A DNA stretch of 64,000 nt from Limnomonas spitsbergensis. Its lineage: Eukaryota; Chlorophyta; Chlorophyceae; Chlamydomonadales. Both the position numbers and the translations under genes were made by a program. Under the pieces are notes generated by a model. The model was not told where the DNA came from. It did not search any database and saw only the letters and a program-made list of their open reading frames with translations. The stretch spans positions 1,922,001 to 1,986,000 of the forward strand of contig JAYJMM010000094.1 in assembly GCA_037349105.1 (NCBI GenBank), in the 5' to 3' direction. Below are positions 1 to 12,100 of this stretch, piece by piece (within the stretch, counting starts at the first letter, position 1; each line of letters opens with the position of its first letter).

Positions 1-105
1 CCCATTTGATACCTTGATGCGCTAAATGCCGAATCCAAGCTGATGTTTGATCCCCCGTAAGCATAGCACCATATAGCAGCGTGGGCTGGCTGCCATTAAG
101 CAACA
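1..105 (-). pseudogene. Degenerate second copy of PREP exon 157-302 (3' half plus donor)
   Basis: On the minus strand this stretch repeats the exon end: GGCAGCCAGCCCACGCTGCT, then a disrupted stretch, then GCATTTAGCGCATCAAGGTA, which matches the real exon end and its GT donor at 155-156. Indels break the frame in the YGYGGFNIS segment, so it is not a usable exon. It lies in the intron just downstream of the real exon. Confidence 0.8.
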
Positions 106-156
106 GGCCCTTTCTAGATCTCCACCCTTTTTGAAAACCCTGAACCCATTGGATAC

Positions 157-3100
157 CTTGATGCGCTAAATGCTGGCTCCAGGCTGATGTTGAAGCCTCC
201 ATAACCGTACAGCAGAGTGGGGTGGCTGCCGTCCAGCTGCAGGCCCTTGCGATGCGTGATGAACATAGGCACGCGGGTTCCGTCCTTGCTGGGTACAAAC
301 ACCTGAGGGGGTCAGGGGTCAGGGGTTCAACGGAGGTCAGGGGTCAGGGGTTCAACGGGCCAAGGGGCCAAGGGTAAAGGGGTAAGGTACATGGGGCCAG
401 AAGCAAGAAGAAAAAACAAGGTGCCAGGCGCAAAAGGCCAAGGGGCCAGGGGGCCCAGAGCAAAAGCAAGGTTCCAAGGACCAGGGGCAAGAGGCCAGGG
501 GCAAGAGGCCAGGGGCAAGAGGCCAGGGGCAAAAGGCCAGGGACAAGAGGCCAGGGGCAAAAGGCCAGGGGCAAGAGGCCAGGGGCAAGAGGCCAGGGGA
601 CAGAGGCCAGGGGCAAAAGGCCAGGGACAAGAGGCCAAGGGCAAGAGGCCAGGGGCAAGAGGCCAGGGGCAAGAGGCCAGGGGCAAAAGGCCAGGGACAC
701 GAGGCCAGGGGCAAAAGACCAGGGGCAAAAGACCAGGGGCAAGAGGCCAGGGGCAAGAGGCCAGGGGACAGAGGCCAGGGGCAAAAGGCCAGGGACAAGA
801 GGCCAGGGGCAAGAGGCCAGGGGCAAGAGGCCAGGGGCAAAAGGCCAGGGACAAGAGGCCAGGGGCAAGAGGCCAGGGGCAAAAGGCCAGGGGACAGAGG
901 CCAGGGGCACGAGGCCAGGGGCACGAGGCCAGGGGCCAGGGCTGATCAATCATCAATGCCCAAAGCAGGTGTCCTATACAGGGTTGGGAGTCAATGGCCT
1001 AGTTCTGGGCTGCAAGCTTCATCACCCTGCCTATGAATTAAAACCAGGAAGATGTGCACAAAATACGGGATTACCGGTATTAAGACAAAAGACTTGAAAG
1101 AAATGTACAAACTGACAATTGCCCAACATCACAAACTGTCCCAGGCATGCATCATCTAGAGGAAGCCGGAGTCTACCAGTCTACCAGTCTACCAGTTTAC
1201 CAGTCTACCAGTCTACCACCTGCAGCCCCGTCCCTCACGCCTTAAAACACATAACACGCACACACACGCGCGCACACACACACCTGTGTGGTTGTGAAGT
1301 CTTCTGCTTTGTGTGGCACCTGAAGCTCTGTCCGCCGGAACAGCTCAGGATCCACCTTGGGCTGCGCAAGGTCCATGCGGTAGGTAGCACCTGCATGGGA
1401 CAAAAGAACGCACAGACACAAGTCACAAGCATGTTAACGCACGGCAACATCACGGCTGGAAGCAGACAGGTCAAAACAGCACAAAAGGAACCTTGGGCTG
1501 CGCAACGTCCTTCCAGTAGTCAGCACCTGCCTAGTTTAGGGTTTATATTAATTTAGTAAGCACCTGCCTAGTTTAGGTTTTATACTAATTTAGTCAGCAC
1601 ATGCCTAGTTTAGGGTTGAGGGGTTAAAACCCTAATCAAGGTCCTTCCAGTAGGCAGCACCTGCTTAGTTTAGGGTTGAGGGGTTAAAACCCTAATCAAG
1701 GTCCTTCCAGTAGGCAGCACCTGCTTAGTTTAGGGTTGAGGGGTTAAAACCCTAATCAAGGTCCTTCCAGTAGGCAGCACCTGCTTAGTTTAGGGTTGAG
1801 GGGTTAAAACCCTAATCAAGGTCCTTCCAGTAGGCAGCACCTGCTTAGTTTAGGGTTGAGGGGTTAAAACCCTAATCAAGGTCCTTCCAGTAGGCAGCAC
1901 CAGCTTGCGATGAAAGATACACAGATAAAAGTCACAAGCCTGTTCTGCGGAGAATACCGCAGCGCCGTTGCCGGCGGTAGACAGAGCTGAAGAGCTGAAG
2001 ATCACAAGATACACCTTGGACCCAGTGATGTCCCTGCAGTGAGTTAAACTGCACATGCCGGAGGGACGGACCGACACTCCCGGTAGTCACAAGCATATTA
2101 CTGTAGATCGGATATGCCTTCCCTTGAGCATAAAAACGGATTTATCTCATACTGCCCCCAGGGCGAACTGACGACAAAAACTTCCGACGGACAGCTGACG
2201 TCGTCAGTCGATAATGAGTAATGCCATGGGTCCCTCATAAACAAACAACTTCAAATATGAGGGAAGGCAATGCAACCTCCTTCATCACAGAGGAACAGCA
2301 GTACAGCACGCGATTCAAGATACACCGATACGAGCAGGCCCGAACAGCCGAATCCCTCAACGACACCACACATCCAAAGCCAGCGAGGGGCACCCCTCAC
2401 CTGGCTCTGCTCACCTTGACTCACCTTAAAATGCGCACCCAGGCTGTTTTCCTTATGTAAGCGTCTCAGGTTTCTAGGGTTGGGCGGCCGGTCTCACACC
2501 TTCTTAAGTCCCAGCAAAAGGAAAGCGAGGGCCCTCCCTCACCAGGCTCTGCGAAGGACTGGAAGGAGAAGAAGAGCTCCGTCTCCTTCCGGCTGCAACT
2601 GATCCCGGACACAGACCCGATGCCAGGGAGGGGTAGCTCGCGCACCAGAGCCCCGCTGGACAGCTGGCAAAGCTGCAGCACGCCGCACACGTCACGCAGG
2701 TACCTAGAGGTGGCATGCAGCCATGCACTTGCTTAAGTCCCAGCAAAAGAAATGCGGATCAGGATCAAGGGAGGGTGTCGGTGGAGTGCTGGGTAGGGAT
2801 GGTTTTAAGCATTCCAAGCTACCTTAGGGGGTGTGCCGGGCCAATTGGGATCGTGATCCGTAGAGGCAATTCGTGAGTGCTTGGTAGGGATGACTTCAGA
2901 GCACGCCAAGCTACATAGGGGGGTCCTACCGGGCCGCCACCGGGGTGATGTGGATTGCTCTTCATGGAGTATATCCTGTGGTGTTTGGTTAAGACGATTT
3001 TAGAGTCCCCTAAACTACCTTCGGGGATCTGCCAGGCCGCCCCCACCGGGCCGATGGGGATCAAACCTTGACCGGCCCAACCGCAGGCGGCCTGAGCAGC

Positions 3101-6100
3101 AAGCCTGTTTACCCCCCTCCCATATGTGCAGGCCGTGAAGTATCTAGATTGTAGCTGAATCACCCTAACCAAATGACGCATTATAACCCCCCCCCCCATC
3201 CTCACCTGAGCACCAGGTTGTCCCCCTTTAGCGAGAAGGCGGACTGCAATACATACTTGTCATGCCAGTTTAGGGTTTAGGGTTTAGGGTTCACCAAGAT
3301 CCTAAACCCAAAGCCCCTTCTCACCTGAGCACTAGGTTGTCCCCCTTTAGCGAGGGGGCGGACTGGAACACATCCTTGTCATGCTAGTTTAGGGTTCAAA
3401 GTTCACCGAGATCCTAAACCCTAAACCCTACCCCCCCTCTCACCTGAGTACCAGGTTGTCCCCCTTTAGCGAGGAGGCGGACTGCAATACATCCTTGTCA
3501 TGCTGCGGCACCAGGTCGGGCCACGACGAGGGCGGGGAGCGGGGCGCCGCCAGGTCAGTGTGAATCACCCTTCACAAAAAGATGGGAAGTGTGGAGGAGG
3601 AACTCGACACCAATTCTTAATGAAAGAGAATCAGCCAGGAGCTAGCATCCAGATAGAGGACTTCCGCAGAGGGGGAATCAGCAAGGATCCATTCAGAAAG
3701 AGGCAGGCAGAGGGTCCATTCAGACAGAGGCAAGGAGCCTGCATTCAGATAGAGGACTTACGCAGAGGAGGAATCAGCAAGGATCCATTCAGAAAGAGGC
3801 AGGCAGAGGGTCCGTTCAGACAGAGGCAAGGAGCCTGCAGTCAGATAGAGGACTTACGCAGAGGGGAATGACAGAAAAAACATGATGTGGGGAAGCTCGT
3901 GCAAGGTCTGGGAGCAGGTGCAAGGGGGGGTCAACTCAGGATAGCAACCTGTATCTGGGCTAGCCCCCCACCCCCCTGCTGACCTGTATCTGGGCTAGCC
4001 CCCCCCCCCCCTGCTGACCTGTATCTGGGCTAGCCCCCCACCCCCCTGCTGACCTGTATCTGGGCTAGCCCCCCCCCCGCCCCCCTGCTGACCTGTATCT
4101 GGGCTAGCCCCCCCCCCCCCTGCTGACCTGTATCTGGGCTAGCCCCCCCCCCGCCCCCCTGCTGACCTGTATCTGGGCTAGCCCCCCCCCCCCCCCCTGC
4201 TGACCTGTATCTGGGCTAGCCCCCCCCACCCCCCTGCTGACCTGTATCTGGGCTAGCCCCCCCCCCGCCCCCCTGCTGACCTGTATCTGGGCTAGCCCCC
4301 CCCCCCCCCCCTGCTGACCTGTATCTGGGCTAGCCCCCCCCCCCCCCTGCTGACCTGTATCTGGGCTAGCCCCCCACCCCCCTGCTGACCTGTATCTGGG
4401 CTAGCCCCCCCCCCGCCCCCCTGCTGACCTGTATCTGGGCTAGCCCCCCCCCCGCCCCCCTGCTGACCTGTATCTGGAGTAGCCCCCCCCGCCCCCCTGC
4501 TGACCTGTATCTGGGCTAGCCCCCCCCCCCCCCCCTGCTGACCTGTATCTGGGCTAGCCCCCCCCCGCCCCCCTGCTGACCTGTATCTGGGCTAGCCCCC
4601 CCCCCCCCCCCCTGCTGACCTGTATCTGGGCTAGCCCCCCCCCCCCCCCCCCCCTGCTGACCTGTATCTGGGCTAGCCCCCCCCCCCCCCCCCCCCCCCC
4701 CTGCTGACCTGTATCTGGGCTAGCCCCCCCCCGCCCCCCTGCTGACCTGTATCTGGGCTAGCCCCCCCCCCGCCCCCCTGCTGACCTGTATCTGGGCTAG
4801 CCCCCCCCCCCTGCTGACCTGTATCTGGGCTAGCCCCCCCCCCCCCCTGCTGACCTGTATCTGGGCTAGCCCCCCCCCCCCCCTGCTGACCTGTATCTGG
4901 GCTAGCTTTCCCCCCTCCCTACCCTCTCTACACCGCTGACCTGTATCTGGGCTAGCCCCCCCCCGCCCCCCTGCTGACCTGTATCTGGGCTAGCCCCCCC
5001 CCCGCCCCCCTGCTGACCTGTATCTGGGCTAGCCCCCCCCCCCCTGCTGACCTGTATCTGGGCTAGCCCCCCCCCCCCCTGCTGACCTGTATCTGGGCTA
5101 GCCCCCCCCCCCCCTGCTGACCTGTATCTGGGCTAGCTTCCCCCCCTCCCTACCCTCTCTACACCGCTGACCTGTATCTGGGCGCCTTGAGGTTGGTCAT
5201 GAAGGAGAAGTGGGTCCCCTGGTTAGCGACGTAGTTGTACGATGCATCAAAGTTGTCAATCAGCTTGATGACAGGTAGCTTCTTAGCACCTGCACGTCAT
5301 GTGGGGGTAAAGGGTTGGGGTTATGGGTGTTGAAGTTGTACAACGCATCTAAGTTGTCGATCAGCTTGACGACAGGTAGCTGCTCAGCACCTGCACATCA
5401 GGTTGGGGTTATGGGTGTATAAGGTGTACGACACATCAAAAAGTTGTCTGTTGCTCCGTCAAAGATAGGTCCCCCAGGTCCCCATGGTGTCCACTAGGCA
5501 TCCTCCTCACGGTGGCCTGGCGCGCACTAAAACGAACGAGCTTTTGAGGCGTCCCAGCCCTTAAGCAGAGCTAAGCACATACGAAGCGGAGTACGTTATT
5601 GCAGGTGTGTGTGTTTCATTGCTCACACCCCCACACAGCCATGCCAAAATCCATCCCACCCGCCTGCCAATCCCCCTTCCCTGTCTCTGTGCGTATAAGT
5701 TTAGGGTCATACAGTTAAAAGCCTGAACAAGGCTGACGTCTTCCCCTCCCCTCCTTTCCCGCACTTCCTTCCCCCGCCCTTTTCTAAACAAGTCCAACGC
5801 CGTGAAGTTGAAGGACCCCAATGAGGCTTCTGAGGCTGAGAAAATGTGACATCAAACCCCCATGCCCTCCCCCCCCCTGCCCTCCCCCCCGTGCCCTCCG
5901 CCCCCGTGCCCTCCCCCCCCTGCCCTTCACCCCCCCTGCCCTTCAACCCCTGTCCTCCCAACTCTCTAGTCCCCCCCATCCTGCTGGCGTCCCCTCACTT
6001 CAGTTCCCACCCTGCCCTCCCCACCCTGTACTCCCAACCCTACTGGTGTTCCCCCCCTGCTCCCCCCCCCCCTGCTGGTTTCCCCTCACTCCAGTCCTCA

Positions 6101-9100
6101 CCCTTGATAAAGAAGTCAAAGGTCGTGAAGTTGAAGGCCCCAGATGTGGGCGACTTCCCGATGAGGCTCAGGTCCACGTAGAAAACACGGTTTGCCGGCT
6201 GGCAGCCCTCAGACACATACAGCATGAGGTAACTGCACACAAGGGTATGAACATTCAGGGGTGTGAACAGACAGTGGTATGAAAAAACAGGAGTGTGAAC
6301 ATACAGAGATGTGAACGGACAGGTGTGAATAAAGTCAGGTATGAACACAGGAGTGTGAATGTACAGAGGTGCGAACAGGCAGAGGTATGGACACAGGAGA
6401 GCGAACGTGCAGAGGTATGAACAAACAGGAGCGTGAACATACAGAGGGATGAACAAACAGGAGCGTGAACATACAGAGGGATGAACAAACATAGGTATGA
6501 ACAGACAGAAGAGTGAAAAACTACGGCAGGGGGTCCAAGCAGCAGGGCTTGCTGCGCCAGCCCCTCACGGCCATGGACCGTGATGTAGCTGATGTGTAGC
6601 TGAATGTGCTAACGCAAACACTGCTTTACACCGGCCCTCAACTGCCATCATACGTGAGCTAAGCGCTACAATCCTAATAGGGTGATCAGACATGACATGC
6701 AAATCTCTCCCCATCCCCACCCACCCTCCGCCCATCCACCCACTGTCACCCCTCCCCCCCCTCACCCCCCCCTCATCTGCCATCATCTGCCACCTCAGCG
6801 CAGCACATCCTCTTGGGATGGTCAGGCACAGGACAACACCACCTCCCTTCCGCCCACCCACTCATCTGTCTGCCCCCCTCCCCCCTACCCTCCCTCTGTC
6901 TCACCTGCCATGATCTGTCACCTCAGCGCTGCACATTCATTGAAGATGATCAGGCATGGCGTACATGACCACCTCCCTTCCGCCCCTCCCCCCTTTCCGG
7001 CCTTCACCTCCTTCTGCCCCCCCTCTCACCTGCCATCATCTGTCACCTCAGCGCTGCACATTCTGTTGGGATGATCAGGCATGGCGTACACGACGGCATC
7101 CTCAGCTTGAGGCGTCCCTAGCACATGGTAGCAGAGCAGCTACAGGGAGGGGGGGAAGGGGCAATGGTATACAACGAGGTAAAAGAGAGGGGGGGGGAAG
7201 GCCATTGGTAAATAACAAGGTAAAAAAAGGGGGGGAGGGGGAACTGGCATAGACAAGTAGGTAAAACAGGGGAGGGAGGAGGGGGGCCGAACCTGGACCC
7301 ATTGGCCAAACGGGTCGATGCGGCGTTGCAGTTAAAGCAGCCAATATGAAGACAGACGGCGAAGCATCGAAACGAGCGACCTGGCAGTCCCTGTTGTTGC
7401 CCAGCGCGCTGCCTTGGTCTCGCCTTTTAAAGGTGGAGGTCTAGTCCAAACTTGCGGCCCTAAAACGCTGAAGCTGTCAAGCATGCTGCCTTGGGCTCAT
7501 TTTCAACGCGAAGGTCCACGACTCCACGTCAAGGGTGAAGCCCCAAACCATCTCGTTGCACAGCGCCCTGCCCGTACCTTGCTTTTAGAAGGCTACAGGT
7601 TCAGAACATCTTGAACGCTGAAAACCCCACTTCTAACCAATGCCCTACCGGACATGTTACTCAAAGGATAGGGTTTAGGTAAGACCTGCAACCCTTGCAG
7701 TGGGCCCCATTCGCTGCCTTGACCTCATGTTTGCAAGGCTCGAGGTGGGGGTTAACCCTGGACCCCAAAATCCCTGCTGCGGCCCAGCGCGCCCTGCCGG
7801 TTTAGGGTTCAGAGTTTCAGGTTTAACCTACATCCTGAGGGCAGCACATTCACCTAATTGATGTTGTTTTAGGTCTCAGTCAGTGCCGAGGGTTTGGGTT
7901 CACTTTTTCCAGTGTAACCTAGATCCTTAGGGCAGATCCCACCTGGTTGATGTTGCTTGCGGTCATGGTGCCCATGCTATAGGGGTCAGGGTTCCAAGTG
8001 TGTGACCTAGATCCCAAGTGCAATAAATGCACCTGGATGTTGCTGCTGAGGGTATCCATGATGAGGGTCAGGGTTTAGGGGTCAGTGCCGAGGGTTTTGG
8101 GTTCAGTGTTTCCAGTGTAACCTAGATTGTAAGGGCAGCTCCCACCTGATTGATGTTGCTGATAAGGGTATCCATGCTGAGGGTCACGGGTTAGGGTTCA
8201 GAGCTGCTGGTGTGACCTAGGAATCTAGGGGCAGCTAAGTGTGGCCTAATAATCTAAGGGCAGCTCCCACCTGATTGATATTGCTGTCGGTCTCGGTGCC
8301 GAGGTCTGCCTTCTTCGGGTCAGCGTACCTTCATGGAAGAGAAAGAGAGGGGGGGCAGGGGGGGCATGTGGCTTTTCCCTTGAAGACCCCCTTCAAAACA
8401 AAAAAGCATGTGGCTCTTTTCCTATAAGACCCTTTTAAAACATACAAAAAACAGGTCCTCCTTGTCGCATTCCAAAAGAGGCCTCGGAGCACCAACGTCA
8501 AATTACCGTAGACAACGAATCAAACAAAATAGCTTGACCCTTCTAGGATCTGCGTCCTCACGAGGCTGTCCACCCTTCGGCTGAACGGCAGTCATCACAC
8601 GAAGAAGGCGGGCTCCGGAATCCACTGCCTCCAGCTGACGCTTGAGAAAATGAACACACACAAACCTCACCTCTGGTAAAGGTCTTGCAGTTTACATTGT
8701 ACGGCTCTTCAGCTACTGTTTAGCTACACCACAGCCTACGACCTTGAGTACCTGGAATGGCATGCCCTGCTGTCGAGGCCGCCGGCCAGCCAAGATTTCG
8801 TCCCCATCGGCCCAGTGGTGGCGGCCTAGCAGATCCCTGAAGGTAGTTTAGCGTACTCTAAGATCGTCTCTAACAAACACCTCAGAATATCCTCCATAGA
8901 GCACAATCCCCATGGGCCCAGTGGTGGTGGACCCGTGGCCTGCCAAAGGTCAAATACACACTTAACTTAACACCAGTGTCAGACCCCATCCGGCCATCCA
9001 CTCTGGAGAGAAAACGTGAGGCCAAGTGATGGCAGGGGTGAAGCTGCAGAGGGTTGAGGGAATGACCCGCAATACAGTGCCCCCCACACATGCCTGGGCA

Positions 9101-12100
9101 CTGAATGCTCACAGCCTGGGCCAAGCCATTTCACAGTTCATCGCTGATGCCCCTGCCCTCCCCAGAGCTCCTGTCTGATCTAGGAAAAGAAAAGCAATGC
9201 CAAATCCACAGCCAGAGCGGCCGTCAGGTCGCTTCAGCTGTGGACTTGACATTGCTTTTATTTTCCTAGACCAGGAAGGTCTAGGAAAATAAAAGTAATG
9301 AAAGCCCTCAGGTCGCTAAAGCGCGGTCTCTCCATCATGAACTCTTCACCTGTAACTCTTAACCCACGGGGGCAAAGTACGGGGTTTTGAACCATTGGAA
9401 GCTGCAACCCATTTGATGCTTCATTGCATCCCATATTTGATCCTAGTTCATCACACCCCATACCCCATACCCAATACCCCATACCCCATACCTCATACCC
9501 CATACCTCATACCTCATACCCCATACCCCATGCCTCATACCCCATACCCCATACCTCATACCCCATACCCCATACCTCATACCCCATACCTCAAACCTCA
9601 TACCCCATACCTCATACCTCATACCCCATACCTCATACCCCATACCTCATACCTCATACCCCATACCTCATACCCCATACCTCATACCCCATACCTCATA
9701 TCTCATACCTCATACCCCATACCTCATACCCCATACCTCATATCACACACCCCATACCCCATACCCCATACCCCATACATCATACCTCATACCCCATACC
9801 TCATACCCCATACCTCATACCTCATACCCCATACCTCATACCCCATACCCCATACCTCATATCACACACCCCATACCCCATACCTCATACCTCATACCCC
9901 ATACCTCATACCCCATACCTCATATCACACACCCCATACCCCATACCTCATACCTCATACCCCATACCTCATATCACACACCATACCTCATACCCCATAC
10001 CCCATACCTCACACCCCATACCTCATACCCCATACCTCATACCCCATACCCCATACCTCATATCACACACCCCATACCCCATACCTCATACCTCATACCT
10101 CATATCTCATACCTCATACCCCATACCTCATACCCCATACCTCATATCACACACCCCACACCCCATACCCCATACCTCATACCCCATACCACATACATCA
10201 TACCTCATACCTCATACCTCATACCCCATACCTCATACCCCATACCTCATACCCCATACCTCATATCACACACCCCATACCCCATACCCCATACCTCATA
10301 CCCCATACCTCATACCCCATACCTCATACTTCATACCCCATACCTCATACCTCATACCCCATACCTCATATCACACACCCCATACCCCATACCTCATACC
10401 TCATACCCCATACCTCATACCCCGTACCTCATACCTCATATCACACACCCCATACCCCATACCTCATACCTCATACCCCATACCCCATACCTCATATCAC
10501 ACACCCCATACCTCATACCCCATACCCCATACCTCATACCACATACCTCATACCCCATACCTCATACCCCATACCTCATATCACACACCCCATACCCCAT
10601 ACCCCATACCCCATACTTCATACCCCATACTTCATACCTCATACCCCATACCCCATACCCCATACCTCATACCCCATACCCCATACCTCATACCTCATAC
10701 CCCATACCTCATATCACACACCCCATACCCCATACCCCATACCTCATACCCCATACCCCATACCTCATACCTCATACCCCATACCTCATATCACACACCC
10801 CATACCCCATACCTCATACCCCATACCCCATACCTCATACCCCATACCTCAAACCCCATACCTCATATCACACACCCCATACCCCATACCTCATACCTCA
10901 TACCCCATACCTCATATCACACACCATACCTCATACCCCATACCCCATACCTCACACCCCATACCTCATACCCCATACCTCATATCACACACCATACCTC
11001 ATACCCCATACCCCATATATCATACCTCATATCACACCCCATATCATACCTCATACCCCATACCTCATACCTCATACCCAATATCATACCTCATACCTCA
11101 TATCACACCCCATATCATACCTCATACCCCATACCTCATACCCCATATCTCATACCCCATATCACATACCTCATACCCCATATCACACCCCATATCATAC
11201 CTCATACCCCACACCTCATACCTCATACCCCTTATCACACCCCATATCATACCTCATACCTCATACCCCACACCTCATACCTCATACCCCATATCACACC
11301 CCATATCATACCTCATACCCCATATCACACCCCATATCATACCTCATACCCCACACCCCATACCCCATACCCCATATCACACCCCATATCATACCTCATA
11401 CCCCATACGTCATACCCAATATAACACCCCATACCATACCTCATACCTCATACCCAACACCCCATACCTCATACCTCATACCCCATATCACACCCCATAC
11501 CCATATCACACCCCATACCCCCGTATCACACCCTATACCCCATACCTCATACCCCATACCTCATACCTCACACCCCATACCTCATACCTCACACCCCATA
11601 TCATACCTCATACCCCATACCCCATGCCTCATACCCCATACCCCATATCACACCCCATACCCCATCATAGTTGAATGTTCCATTCCATTTTGATGTCAAT
11701 TATCTCATTTGATCCCATGCTTGATCCCATCATGCTCGAACCCATTTGAGCTCATCCTTGACCTCAGCCATGATCCATTTCATCCAATACTGCATCCCAT
11801 GCGCCCACGCCCAAGATTTTACTGTCCATTTCCTAGGGGGAAACACAAACGAGTTTCAATGCAGTGAAATGTTGCTCGTTCACCATTTTGCTGCATTGAG
11901 GCCGACTTGCACTCTTTTCCACGCCCTCCCCTGCGCACCTGTTGTAGAAAAACCCCTTGCTGTCGTGCGTCCAGGACATACTGCTGAACTTGACAAACTC
12001 CAGCTTGTCCTCCAGAGGCTGCGGGACACCCTGCGGGCTGATGGTCATCACCTGGAACGACATGAGAAGGGGGGGGGGAGCAGACTTTAAAGACGTTCAG

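Noticed and set aside
327..956. Pro/Trp-rich and Gly/Arg-rich frames on both strands
   Set aside because: All are translations of the 14-bp minisatellite.
9395..11674. 759- and 666-codon open frames
   Set aside because: They are made entirely of a 7-bp repeat read in different frames (HTPYLIP words). There is no coding signal beyond repeat periodicity.
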